Positions 42,567 to 53,565 of a stretch of 64,000 bases of DNA are shown here, in pieces. How positions within the stretch are numbered: the first letter of the stretch is position 1; each line of letters starts with the position of its first letter. Source of the DNA: Nilaparvata lugens (lineage: Eukaryota; Arthropoda; Insecta; Hemiptera; Delphacidae). Both the position numbers and the translations under genes were made by a program. The notes under the pieces were generated by a model that saw only the letters and a program-made list of their open reading frames with translations, searched no databases and was not told the DNA's origin. The stretch is from the NCBI RefSeq assembly GCF_014356525.2, contig NC_052511.1, forward strand, positions 48,388,137 to 48,452,136, read 5' to 3'.

Positions 42567-43905
42567 CCGGGTGATTACAAATGAAATAGACAGTTTGAAT
42601 AGCTTGTAGAGAATTTATTATTTAAAAGTTTAGATCATTACTTACATGATTACATAGAAGAATTCTTGAAGTTTTTATTGAAAATTTACAGATGTTCAAT
42701 GTGTGCACCATTTGCAACACGACAGATATCAACACGGTAGTCAAATTCTGACCACACACGACTAAGCATCTCACGGTTAACTGTAGCAAGAGCATTTGTG
42801 ATTCGTTGTTTAAGATCATCGATATCAACAGGAAGCGGTGGTACGAAAACTCTGTCTTTTACATAGCCCCACAAGAAAAAGTCGCAGGGCGTTAGGTCCG
42901 GACTACGAGGTGGCCACGGCTGAAACACAACGTTTTCCTCACTTGCACGGCCGATCCATCGTCTAGGAAGATGTTCATCCAGATACCCTCTGACGTCTGA
43001 GTACCAGTGAGGCGGAGCTCCATCTTGTACAAAAATGAAGTTACAACTATCTTCATGGAGTTGAGGCATTAACCATTCGGTTAACATGTCCAGATAAATT
43101 CTTCCGGTTACTGATGGTTCTTGGAAGAAGAAAGGCCCGTAAACCTTTTCACAAGATAAAGCGCAAAACACGTTCACTTTAGGAGAATCGCGTATATGCT
43201 GTACAGTCTCTCTTGGGTTTTTCTGTTCCCCTATTATCATACTATTTCCACTAATGTGAAAAGTGCATTCATCACTGAAAATTAGGCGATTAAACAATGT
43301 GTCGTCATTTTCAAGACAATGTTGCATCTCTTGACAAAATTTTTACGTACAACTTTATCATTGTCATTTAAACTTTGTACTAACTGCAATTTATAAGGTG
43401 TCATTTTCAAACGTTTCCGCAGAATTTTCCACACAGTAGGTTGAGGAATTTGCAATTCTAAACTCGCTGATCTAGTGATTTCCTGACTTCGTACAAAAAC
43501 ATCACGAACACTATCAATTTTTTCTTCTGTAACAGAAGGTCTTCCAGTACTCTTCTTCTTACACACACATCCACTGCTTTCAAAAAGTTCATACCAGTCA
43601 TAAATTGATTGACTTGTTGGTGGTGGTTTACCGTATTTTGTTCTGAAATGACGCTGCACAACAGTAACAGAGATTGTTTTGGCTAATTCAAGAACACAAT
43701 AAGCTTTCTCCACTTGAGTAGCGGCCATATTGTTAAACTAAACTGGCTGTTGTAACACGGAGCAGCCAACAATAGCAAGCAACAGTTCTACCAACATAAA
43801 CTTTAAGAAATTCCCTACAAACCTATATCACTTACTATGTTGAAATACACCAGTTTAATTTTGTACAGGCTATTGAAGTTGTCTATTTCATTTGTAATCA
43901 CCCGG
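42567..43905 (-). mobile_element. DD41D (rosa-like) mariner element, full length
   Basis: The element is 1339 bp with TIRs CCGGGTGATTACAAATGAAA.. (26 perfect, about 50 imperfect) at both ends and TA on each side (42565-42566, 43906-43907), the Tc1/mariner target duplication. One transposase gene, disrupted once. Confidence 0.92.
42686..43728 (-). pseudogene. Mariner-type transposase, one frameshift
   Basis: The gene starts at ATG 43728. The N-terminal half has a DUF4817-like helix-turn-helix (KAYCVLELAKTISVTVVQRH), a GRPSVTEE hinge (about residues 62-69) and a second helix-turn-helix (LQIPQPTVWKILRKRL). A 1-nt loss in an A-run near 43345 shifts the frame. The catalytic half then has FSDEC, VQDGAPPH and RSPDLTPCDFF, the three acidic residues. 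The last two are separated by 41 residues, defining the DD41D group (rosa-like); the usual mariner is DD34D. It ends 120 bp before the TIR. Full length would be near 347 residues. It catalyses cut-and-paste transposition; this copy is probably dead unless the shift is a sequencing error. Confidence 0.9.
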
Positions 43906-44039
43906 TATTATGATTATAGTATTTTATACAATAAATGAATAAATAAATGAAATCGTATTTATTGTTTATCTATTTGTAATTGATAATGATTGTGTTTGTT
44001 TTTTCATGTGTGAATAAATTGCTATTTTGATGAGTGATA

Positions 44040-44260
44040 GTAGCTTAACCTAGATTTTGATTTGGACTGTAGTATAAATTTGAAAAGGGACATTTTTGGG
44101 CATAAGCCTATTGTTCCTCCTCATATAACTGTAAAAATAATTGTACGACTGGGAAAATGAATAAATAAATATAAACTATAAATTTAATCTTTCTTTACAA
44201 ATTGTCTATGCTTTTATACTCCAGAGCGAAGCTCGGTCCCCCGTATCTCTGTACTATTCT
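44040..44260 (+). repeat. SINE/LINE tail plus family B end fragment
   Basis: gacatttttgggcataagcc..aatgaataaataaatataa, followed by tgcttttatactccagagcgaagctcggtcccc (44207-44241), an isolated family B terminus. Confidence 0.65.
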
Positions 44261-44860
44261 TGCGTTAAACCGTCCTATTGGTTAGTCGTATTCTACTTTT
44301 AGGAAGGAATTGACATTTCTTAGAGGAGTGAATTCATATTTTTAAAGGGCTCATGTAAGTAAAGTCGTTCATGTTGGCTCAGTGGTCTGAGAGATAATGG
44401 CAGAGAGCGAGAAACAGAGAAGAGAGAGAGAAAGAGAGAGGGAGGGAGCAGATACACAAATTTCCAGCAGGTCAGAGGGGCCAGACATTGTCAAAAGCCC
44501 CACACAAATCTCAGACGGTCCCATTCTCTGGCTGACAAAAATAGTTCAAATTATTTGCTAGACTTCCCAACAATAGATGAAACTTTACAACAATGGCTCC
44601 CATATACTGAGATTCATTTCATACTGGCAGCTTTCCTTTTGTATAAAACATTAATGCATCCCATTTAACCAACGATGACAGTTTGTGCTGAAATTAGCTT
44701 GCCTGCCTCTGATAGAAGGTGTGTGCTGATTTAAGCAGGTAAGTTTGAAGGTAATAAGTTCGTAGGATATTCAGAAATATGAATTCGATGAGAGGACTTA
44801 GTTTTTCATAATCAAGTTATTAAAATTTGTAATTTAAAAGTGGTTTTCAAATGAAAAAGA
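44261..44860. other. No recognised feature
   Basis: Contains a short GA-rich tract (44398-44450). A gtaagt donor-like site occurs at 44739 without a convincing upstream exon. Confidence 0.4.
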
Positions 44861-45185
44861 CTAAGAAATATCCAAAAAACTAAATATTTTCTAAAGCCTC
44901 TAGAATATTCATTTACGTTTGTACACCCCACTTAACAAGTTAATTGTACCATTGTTTCACTGTGGAATTGACGATGGTGTAATAACCGAAACCGGTCTTT
45001 CTAAGTATCAATAAATCTGCGGTTTTTTGACAATTTCTTAGTCTTTTTCATTTAATAGGTGTAATTACCACAATATCAACTTCTCAATAAATCTGTGTTT
45101 TTTGACAATTTCTTAGTCTTTTTCATTTAATATGAATAATTACCACAATATCAACTTTTCAACTTTACAAAAATGTAATAGTGGT
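44861..45185 (+). repeat. Penelope-end repeats, two to three copies of the terminal motif
   Basis: tttttgacaatttcttagtctttttcattta appears at about 45030 and 45104, and inverted as aaaaagactaagaaat at 44863. It encloses a hammerhead-like motif at 44965-45002. Confidence 0.65.
44965..45002 (+). ncRNA. Hammerhead-ribozyme-like motif
   Basis: Stem I GGAA/TTTC (one G-U), core TTGACGA (consensus CUGANGA except C3 to U), stem II GGT..ACC, GAAA, palindromic CCGG, TC. Short stems and one core change make activity uncertain. Confidence 0.4.
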
Positions 45186-45195
45186 TTATTTATTG

Positions 45196-46348
45196 CTACT
45201 AGTAGCTCTGTGAACAGTAGACCTCGCGCAGTTATAATCCACAGCCTCCTCTAATACAGTCCATCATAGTAAATTCTGTCCTGTCCTGTCGTGTCGGCGA
45301 GATATCGGTGTATAAACGACTAATGGCTGTTTGGGTTGTTGTATCGTCATTGCTTATAATTTGTTGTAAACAAGTATGATACTATCATCAAAGCTACCGA
45401 GTTGAAAAGTCGGATGAAAATACTAGGCTACTTCGAGTTATCAATATTGCATGCCTCACTGCATGCAATTAATAGTTCACACAACAGCTGATTATTTACT
45501 AAGTTACATTGAGATATTACTTGCATGCGTCATGGCATGCGATTTATAACTCACTCAACAGCTGATCCATGATGAATAATAATTATTCTATAGGATGATT
45601 TTCACGCTAATAGTGGCGTATGAAGGGGGCTCCTTTTCTTTTATATTATCCTTGAAATGCAAAATTTCCAAAAACCTTGAATATACATCGACGTGTAATT
45701 TAAAAATCTGGTGTGGCGCACTCACACAACTTCCCTTGCCATTATGAAAATTGATCACCTGACGCTAGTGTTCCCGCGCATCTCAATTCAAAGATTTGAG
45801 CCAGCTGGTGACAGGGCAATAACCCTGGAGACACACATGACGTCTGCTATCTCCTCATAGTGAATGATTTAATAGAATCAACAACGATTTGCAATTGAAT
45901 AATCACATTTTCTCGAATTTAAAGCTTATTTTTAATTTTAGGTGGAAATGTTACTGAACATTAATTGTAAAGATTTTCATGCTCAATCTACTCCACTTGA
46001 TTTTTTTTGTTTCAATTGTATCTGAAGCCTGATAATTGGGAATCTATGTGCATTGATGGGGCGGAGCTCCTGAAATTTTTACAGATATGGGACTTGTGGC
46101 AGTTGATAGAGCTTATCAATGACTATTTTAGGTATGAATTTGATTAAAATCGTTGAAGCCGTTTCCGAGAAAATCACGAAAAACCCTGTTTATGACAACA
46201 TTTTCGCCATTTTAGCCGCCATCTTGAATTGCATTTGATCGAAATTGTTCGTGTCGGATCCTTATAGTGACAGGACCTTAAGTTCCAAATTTCAAGTCAT
46301 TCCGTTAATTGGGAGATGAGGTATCGTGTACACAGACGCACATACACT

Positions 46349-46390
<42 letters not shown>

Positions 46391-46702
46391 GACCAATACC
46401 CAATTCGTTTTAAATTCGTTTTATTCTTTAAAACCAGTTTTTTGGACTCCCCCCTTGGAACAAGGTCCCCCCTTGAAACATATAGAAATTTAGAAATTGG
46501 GGTACCTTAATTTTTTCGGAAAGCAATACTTTCCTTACCTATGGTAATAGGGCAAGGAAAGTAAAAAGGAACATACCTGTCAAATTTCATGAAAATCTAT
46601 TACCGCGTTTCGCCGTAAATGCGGAACATAAATATAAACATAAAGAGAAATGCAAAACTGTCGACTAGAATCTTAGACCTCACTTCGCTCGGTCAATTAA
46701 AT
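45196..46702 (-). mobile_element. Family A long copy interrupted by a family D element
   Basis: The left piece at 45196-45703 starts ctagtagctctgtgaacagt and has the same long middle as the copy at 5269-5903. The right piece at 46567-46702 ends cttcgctcggtcaatt. The break in aatttaaaa/aggaacatacc is filled by D. Confidence 0.85.
45704..46566 (-). mobile_element. Family D element, copy 4
   Basis: atctggtgtggcgcactcac..catttgatcgaaattgttcg..(CA)n at 46356-46385..gggcaaggaaagt. It also carries a local ttaaattcgttttattcttta insertion near 46410. Confidence 0.88.
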
Positions 46703-46721
46703 TAATCAATCTTCATTTTTG

Positions 46722-46815
46722 CATTTCCACTTATTGATTGATACAATAAGTACATCATCAAAATGATAGGGAGAGGAAAAATAAGGTAACCTTGTGCTAT
46801 TCCTCTTCCAAATTT
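46722..46815 (-). repeat. SINE-like family M copy
   Basis: ttattgattgatacaataag..gataggaagaggaaaaataag-like text and gtaaccttgtgctattcctc, matching 37520-37625. Confidence 0.6.
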
Positions 46816-47219
46816 CGATAAGGTTACACATAGTCCGATATAGGTCAAGTCCTGTAGCTTTTCACTTCACAAAATTTTCAGTCCTTAAATATTTAAAAAT
46901 TTAAATATTGAGTTATCCTATTATTTTAGAATTATTATCAAGGTTGAATTATTTTTCTATCATTATGATTTTTGTAATTCACTAGTGGTTTATTTATTGT
47001 TATTAGTTGTTTATTCTATGCTAGAAGCATCTCGCTGATGACAAAACATGCTTGATGAACATGTTGTATGTGCGCGCGCATCTTATCATGCTTGTTCCAC
47101 TGACAGTAGCCAGTCTAATGTAAACAGACAATTCTTCCAGTAAATCCAATTCCTCCTGCGACAAATGTCACCTCAGATTTTCACATTTCTCACACCCTAT
47201 CACATTTCACACTCCAGCA

Positions 47220-47560
47220 ACCAGGGACCGAATTCGAGACTCTAGAGCCCACATCTCGTTCTCGGAAATTCGAGAACATCGTTACTCAGTCACCTGCGTT
47301 CTCGGAAATTCGAGAACATCGCTTCTCACCTGCGCTCACCGCAAATGGGCTCGGGAAAGTTTATCTTTCACTTTCGGTGTTCCGGAATTTCCCGTCTAGG
47401 TTATTACTTTCCGATTCGTGAAAACACTATTTTCCGATCGGTTAAGCACGACTTCACAGCGGGGACTTTGGGACTTTGTTCTCTCTGTGCTTAATGGACG
47501 GGATTGACTTCGCCTCAAGACAATTTCGACATTTTTCAGGATGTTATAAATGGAGAAGAC
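47220..47560. promoter_or_regulatory. CpG-containing segment with a duplicated palindrome
   Basis: Two identical TTCTCGGAAATTCGAGAA sites (47259-47276 and 47299-47316) are exactly 40 bp apart, inside a 25-bp identical repeat. The segment is richer in CpG than its surroundings. TTC..GAA..TTC..GAA spacing resembles heat-shock or STAT-type sites. On the minus strand cgcag-gtga donor-like sites follow each palindrome. Regulatory identity is an inference. Confidence 0.35.
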
Positions 47561-47926
47561 AGGGTTTGGAGGTATTTTGTATAAAAACTGTATTTATTTT
47601 TCGACAGATTTCATGTTATTTTGTAATGTATTATGTATGAACTATTTCTCTTTGTATTAATATCATTCAAGTTATTATACTAATTTAAACAGGAAGCACT
47701 ATTTAGATAGGTGAAAAACACTTAGAAACTAACATTATTATTTGGAAATTTTCGATGACTGTGACTTTGATGCCACCTTAGCAACCGTATAGGGAGTGGT
47801 CAAATGTAAAAAATATTATGATATTATATTATAAATCTTATTATCTCACTAACGAGGGATAACATGCTGAAAACTGATCTCAAAAAATAACAGTGAATAA
47901 AATAGAAAGAACAATAAAAAACTTAG
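47561..47926. other. No recognised feature
   Basis: AT-rich sequence without ORFs or recurrent-family matches. Confidence 0.4.
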
Positions 47927-47978
47927 TACCCTTTTTTGAAATATTTAATCAAGTGATTAAATATTTCAAAAAAGGGTA
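47927..47978. repeat. Perfect palindrome, 25-bp arms
   Basis: TACCCTTTTTTGAAATATTT.. and its exact reverse complement are separated by AG. The arm text resembles the outer arm of the Penelope-end palindrome at 4262-4295 (taccctttattgaaaacg..gaaatatttta), suggesting a collapsed version. Confidence 0.9.
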
Positions 47979-48167
47979 GAAAGATTTTTATTTTTCTTTC
48001 TATTTCTATAAAAGTAGCCCTATCCAGAAAAGAGATTAACAGTGAATAAGTTTGCTTTTTATTTTTGGATCAAAATTTATGAAGCTCAATATTTGATTGA
48101 GGGGGTTTTTAGCACAGGTTTTGAGTGCAATTTCGTTATTTAAATGCATGACCACTATAAATATAGT

Positions 48168-49305
48168 GAAGTCCACGTTATAATGGCTGTGGAGAAAAAT
48201 AGGAGAAAAAGATTGCCGACCTCTGTCTTGTCACTGCCTTCTATAGACGGTAGCTGATACAGGATTGATGTAATAAACTGTTAATTCTCGTTTGAAATAA
48301 TAAATCCTATTACAGTATATTAAATGAGCAATGTCTGTATGTCTGTTTATATTTTTATATCTTTAAATATGGTTATCTGGTTATTTTTATATCTGGTTAT
48401 TTATGTTCAACGGATCTCGAAAACGGCTCTAACGATTTTCACGAAATTTGGAAGATGGTAGGTTTATGATATAAAACTTCGATTGCACTAAGTCTCATCC
48501 TTGTGAAAACTCGCTGAACGACATTGAAATAATAATTCATCCTTGGCTGAAACAGCTGAGACTTTCGTCGTCTGTGGATAGTAAAAAGTGAGCGAGTGAT
48601 TCTATGAAAAATCAAAATATCGCATCCCCGAAATTCATAAGATGACTTATAGCCAGCTGTAAAATATAAACACGCTCATTCTAGAGAATTGTGCTGTTTA
48701 TCAATTAACTAGTAGCTCTGTGAACAGTAGACCTCATACAGTATTCTCATCCACAAGTACCTGATTGAAACTATAGACCTTATGGAAATACAGCAATAGA
48801 CTGGCTTTTCCACACTTGTCAGCTGATTTATGATGAATATTTCTGTAGTCTGATTTTTACTCTAATATTGGCGTATGAAGGAGGCTCCTTTTTCCTCTCA
48901 TATTATCCTTGAAATGCAAAATTTCCAAAAACCATGTATATACGTCGACGCGCAATTAAAAAAGGAACATACCTGTCAAATTTCATGAAAATCTATTACC
49001 GCGTTTCGCCGTAAATGCGCAACATATAAACATTTAAACATTAAGAGAAATTCCAAACCGTCGGCTTGAATCTTAGACCTCACTTCGCTCGGTCAATAAA
49101 AATAACGAGCGAAGCTCGGTGTCACGATATTTATATTTTATCAAGCAAGAAATTATATTTTTCAATAATTCCATAATGAATTTTCTCAATCAAGATAATA
49201 TATTTTGTTAATTAATTATTAATTCTACATTGTTAAAAGACGATCTGGCAAGGATAGCAATACCGTTGCTAATCAAACACTGCCATTATAACGTGGACCT
49301 CACAA
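48168..49305. mobile_element. Three-level nest: family E containing B containing A
   Basis: The E halves are 48168-48321 (atatagtgaagtccacgtta) and 49130-49305 (ending ccattataacgtggacctca). Between them is a B-like element at 48322-49128, from attaaatgagcaatgtctg to aacgagcgaagctcggtgtc. This in turn is interrupted by a family A copy at 48707-49098. The order of insertion is E, then B, then A. Confidence 0.8.
48707..49098 (-). mobile_element. Family A element, inverted copy
   Basis: ctagtagctctgtgaacagt..aaaggaacatacctgtcaaa..cttcgctcggtcaata. Confidence 0.85.
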
Positions 49306-49471
49306 TGGGATAGTGAATACAACAGGAAACCAATAACTATATGCCACACATTGTAACCATACAATATTATATCACTAGTACGAGAATAAAGATAATATTA
49401 TAGGAAAAGTAAAGCATTGCAATGTAATAAAAAGAGATTTGGAAAAAGGTTCAGATTTAGAGATGATACTA

Positions 49472-49536
<65 letters not shown>
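49472..49536 (+). repeat. (CA)n microsatellite
   Basis: (CA)n of about 62 bp with one CCA interruption. Confidence 0.95.
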
Positions 49537-49596
49537 CAAAAAGCTGAGCAAACAGAAAAAGACATCAAAAACCTTCACTGGACAGTACTACATAGG

Positions 49597-49882
49597 GTAG
49601 AGGAGGAGGAAGAAGATGGAAAGAAGAAGAAGAAGAAGAAGAAGAAGAAGAAGAAGAAGGAGGAGGAGGAGGAGGAGGAGGAGGAGGAGGAGGAGGAGGA
49701 GGAGGAGGAGGAGGAGGAGAAGGAGGTGAAAGAAAAGAATAAGAAAAGGAGAAGAGGAAGGAGTAGAAGAAGAAGAAGAAGAAGAAGAAGAAGAAGAAGA
49801 AGGAGAAGAAGAAGAAGAAGAAGAAGAAGAAGAAGAATAAGAAGAAGCAGAAGAAGAAGAAGAAGAAGAAGAAGAAGAATAC
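49597..49882 (+). repeat. Polypurine GAA/GGA tract, about 285 bp
   Basis: An almost uninterrupted purine strand with successive (GAA)n, (GGA)n, mixed and (GAA)n blocks. Frames encoding poly-Glu, poly-Lys, poly-Arg or poly-Leu are artefacts. Confidence 0.97.
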
Positions 49883-49889
49883 AAGGAAA

Positions 49890-50375
49890 CTGGAAGAACG
49901 AAGACGTTCTCAAGGTGGATAAGAAGCTCCCGTTTTGTTGACAAAGAAGCCAGAAGCTCGCTGTGCTTTTTTAGTAGTTGAGTATAAAACGATACAAATC
50001 TAATGCCACCCTAGGGTGGGATTTAGTCGTGAGAAACCAGGTTAAGTTCTAGCTTAACTGAACACTCAACTTATCTACTCTTGGAATCAAACTTAACTCA
50101 ACACCACTTGTTTGTTCTTGTCTATTTCTTAACGGGTCACTTTTTCAAGTGCAAAGTAAGACTTGTTATTTTTTGAGATAATTGAAGTTTCTTTCAACTG
50201 AATTACTTATGAAACTACATTAATCATAATGAAAATCAATTAATAAAATTATGCTTCGTTGAAAAGAGGAAAATATTCTAGTTTTTTTTTTCTAAACGAG
50301 CGTAACAAGTTCTAACTGATTATGTTTGGACTAATTTTCAACCAAAATTCCAGTTGAAAATAGTTATTTGTGCAA
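49890..50375. other. No recognised feature
   Basis: AT-rich, no ORF. Confidence 0.4.
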
Positions 50376-50490
50376 CTAGTGCGCAAAGTGACAGTTTGCT
50401 GCACCGAAAGAAACGTTTACGCCCGAGCCGTAGGCGAGGGCGGAATGTTCTCTTGAGTGCAGCAAACGAACTTTGCGCACGTATTCCACA
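50376..50490. mobile_element. Small inverted-repeat element
   Basis: gtgcgcaaagtgacagtttgctgcac is mirrored by gtgcagcaaacgaactttgcgcac. A related ctttgcgcactagtgcg text is at 50873-50895. Confidence 0.6.
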
Positions 50491-50689
50491 TTAAATTTTT
50501 CCTACAGTTACCATTGAATATGAAAAGTGGGTAATTATGGGTAAAATTCCCTGAAATTCATTAAATGTTTTTCTGTGTAATTTTATCATGAAAAAAACCT
50601 TAATTTATTTGAAATTGAATAATAATAATGATTACTAATTTAATTGAAAATTTATCTGACTGCTTGAAGGGGGTTCATCTTATGTAAGC

Positions 50690-50770
50690 ATTGAAATGAC
50701 TATAATCAAGGCACATAATGGCAAGGCAACGCTGTTCTCCACTGCCATTATAACGTGGGCCTCACTATGA
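50690..50770 (-). mobile_element. MITE family E end fragment
   Basis: aaggcaacgctgttctccactgccattataacgtgggcctcactat. Confidence 0.65.
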
Positions 50771-50939
50771 GTATTACCAACTTAATTTTGATTTTGCTGC
50801 ACTGGTGCTCCATATAACCTACTAACTATTTTGCGTTGTCATGCTGCAAATCTGGAGTACGCAAAGTACTCACTTTGCGCACTAGTGCGGAAAAGTGATT
50901 CTTTGCGGCCTGCAATCAGTGCAGAAATGGTCACTTTCC

Positions 50940-51078
50940 AAGGTATCTGTAGGAAAAGGAATATTCCTGCCAAATCTTATAGAATTCTATCAACGCGTTT
51001 GGCCGTAATCGCGTTACATACATACAAACAAAATCAAATCGAGTTGAAGAACCTCACTACGTTCGGTCAATTAATTTG
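50940..51078 (-). mobile_element. Family A fragment
   Basis: gaatattcctgccaaatctt..gcgtttggccgtaatcgcgt..cctcactacgttcggtcaatt. It belongs to the same subtype as 31714-32516 and 55008-55850. Confidence 0.75.
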
Positions 51079-51092
51079 ATTAGTCATCTGGT

Positions 51093-51508
51093 TATTGACC
51101 GAGCGAAGTGAGGTCTAAGATTTAAGTCGACGGTTTGGCATTTCTCTTAATGTTTAAATGTTTATATGTTTATATGTTGCGCATTTACGGCGAAACGCGG
51201 TAATAGATTTTCTTGAAATTTGACAGGTATGTTCCTTTTTCAATTGCGCGTCGACGTATATACAAGGTTTTTGGAAATTTTGCATTTCAAGGATAATATG
51301 AAAGGAAAAAGGAGCCTCCTTCATACGCCAATATAAGAGTAAAAATCAGACTATAGAATTATTCATCATAAATCAGCTGACAAGTGATTACACAGATGTG
51401 TGGAGAAGCCAGTCCATTGCTGTATTTCCATAAGGTCTATAGTTTCAATAAGGAACTTGTGGATGAGAATGCTGCGTGAGGTCTACTGTTCACAGAACTA
51501 CTAGTTTA
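51093..51508 (+). mobile_element. Family A element, forward copy
   Basis: ttgaccgagcgaagtgaggt..gtgaggtctactgttcacag..actactag. About 416 bp, apparently complete. Confidence 0.88.
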
Positions 51509-51679
51509 ACAGCTGGTTTGGAATGGGAAACTACTAGAATACTAGCCTGTATTTTCTGATGAATGAGGGCGCAGTTAAAAGTTTGTTCAATTTGACTGTA
51601 GCATTAGCACAGCATTAGAAGCTAGAAGCAGCAAAACATTGACAAAGCCAGTCGAGTACACAAAACTTCCACGAATCAG

Positions 51680-51935
51680 CAAGACGAGGGAGAGAGAGTG
51701 AGAGAGAAACAATCGGAGAGAGACACAAAGAGGAAAGAGAAAGAAACAGATGGGTAAGAGAGAGAATGAAAGAGAGAGAGTGAGAGAGATTGAACAAAAG
51801 TAAGAAGAAGAAGAAGTAGAAGAAAAAGAAGAAGAAGAAGGAGCAGAAGACAGAAGAAGAAGAAGAAAAAGGAGAAGAAGAAGAGTGAGTGTGGTAGAGA
51901 GAGTGGAAAAGAGTGATCGACGGTGAGAGAGATAG
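51680..51935 (+). repeat. GA/GAA purine-rich tract
   Basis: gagagagtgagagaga and aagaagaagaag blocks. The minus-strand Ser/Leu/Phe-rich frames are compositional. Confidence 0.88.
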
Positions 51936-52104
51936 AGAGTGATCCAGTCCCAATTAAACTTGTCGAAACGAAAACACAGATTAAGTTGGACTTGTTGAGT
52001 TTTAGTCGAACTTTTCGAGAAAATATTATTCAAAGTTGGTGACGATTTTCGTATCGCGGACATTTCAAACTCTTGATAGGAGTGGATCACATTGGAAATG
52101 ATAT

Positions 52105-52440
52105 TCTATTATGTATATTGAGCGAGCAATTTCTGTATTTATATATATGGTTATATGGTTATCTATGTCCAACGGATCTCGAAAACGGTCTAACGATTTT
52201 CACGAAATTTCGAACATAGTAGGTTTATGATTAAAAAAATCGATTGCACTAGGTCTTATCCCTGGGAAAACTCGCTGAAGGACATGAAAAGGAAAATCAT
52301 TCATCCTTGGAAAAAAAGATGATAATTTCGTCGTCTGTCGATGACAGAAGATGCGAGTGCCTGTGTGGGAGAGAGACAGAATTATGTTCAGCTGTGTAAT
52401 CAATCAGCTTATCTCACGAAAAATATTATCTAGAAATTAT
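52105..52440 (-). mobile_element. Diverged family B copy
   Basis: attgagcgagcaatttctgt..caacggatctcgaaaacgg..ctgggaaaactcgctgaagg..gatgataatttcgtcgtctg. Confidence 0.65.
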
Positions 52441-52689
52441 AATCGACTTGATCAAAATAATCTGATTTGTAGACATGATGTGGTATATGATTCTAAATTA
52501 GAGTATATCATGATATTTTCAATGTTAATCATTATTTTACAGTTTTAAGTGATTAGTGAGTGTTATTTTGTTATTCAATTTGGTTTGTAAACAATCTAAA
52601 TTGGAACTTTTCTGTTTTCAAATGTTTGGACTGAAAATTTGACCTAAAGTGTATGAAAATTTGACCATCAGATATATGGAACATAACCT

Positions 52690-52812
52690 AATTTTTGGAC
52701 TATTTGTAGTGTATAAATCAAAATTTGGGGGGAAGAAACAGTTATGGGCCAGGCACAGCCCGTTTTTTGTCCTTCCCCAATCATTTTGAAGAATTGTGTT
52801 CTGTTCATATTC
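52690..52812 (+). repeat. SINE/LINE tail-like sequence
   Basis: gggaagaaacagttatgggc..cagcccgttttttgtccttcc..cttataatataaaa, related to 32970-33092. Confidence 0.5.
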
Positions 52813-53565
52813 TTATAATATAAAAGAGAAATGGCACTCACTCACTCACTGACTGACTCACTCACTCGCAGAACTAAAAATATACCGGACCAAAAACGTT
52901 CAAATTTAGAGGATTTGGAAAATTTTCTAAAGATACGCTCAAAATCTGCGTTTATCCAGCGTTTTTTAGCGTTTTCTCAGCTTTATCGAGAACAAATGAA
53001 CAGAAAATGTTCAAATTTAGTACAGAAGCTCAACTAGGGTGTAATAATGTTTTGTTAGAAGGAATTTGCAATAACGTCAAAGATACGCCCAAAATTAGCG
53101 TTTTTTTTGCGCTTTCTCAGATTTATCGAGAACAAATGAACAGAAATTGCTCAAATTTAGTACAGAAACTAAGCTAGGGTGTAATAATGTTGTGTTAGAA
53201 GGAATTTGTAATAACGCCAAAGACACGCCAAAAATCTGCGTTTTTCCAGCGTATTTTTGCGCTTTCTCAGCTTTATCGAGAACAAATGAACAAAACATGT
53301 TAAAATTTAGTACAGAAGCTCAACTGGGGTGTAATAATGTTGTGTTAGAAGGAATTTGAAAAAACGCCAAAGATACGCCCAAAATTAGCGTTTTTGCGTT
53401 TTCTCAGTTCTTTCATCAAGTGAACAGAAAATGTTTACATTATGCAGGCGAGCGAAGCGAGCCAGCTGATCTCATTTTTGGACGATCCAGTCGGGTATCC
53501 AGGGGGCGGAGCCCCCTGGCTAGACGGATATGGCGAGCGAAGCGAGCCTGACGGCTAGTCAATAA
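52812..53565 (+). mobile_element. Helitron-like element family H
   Basis: It starts TCTTATAATATAAAAGAGAA and ends GCCTGACGGCTAG followed by T. A strong GC hairpin (gggggcggagccccc, 53502-53516) lies in the 3' 60 bp. The middle holds about four tandem units of 131-160 bp (caaatttagtacagaagctc..gccaaagatacgcc). TC start, CTAG-T end and a 3' hairpin are Helitron features, although the hairpin is further from the end than usual. The same 3' end occurs at 62050-62146 and inverted at 61950-62000. Confidence 0.55.

Noticed and set aside
49417..49941. Frame with poly-Lys/Glu/Arg and antisense poly-Leu/Ser
   Set aside because: Polypurine microsatellite artefact; the flanks are not coding.
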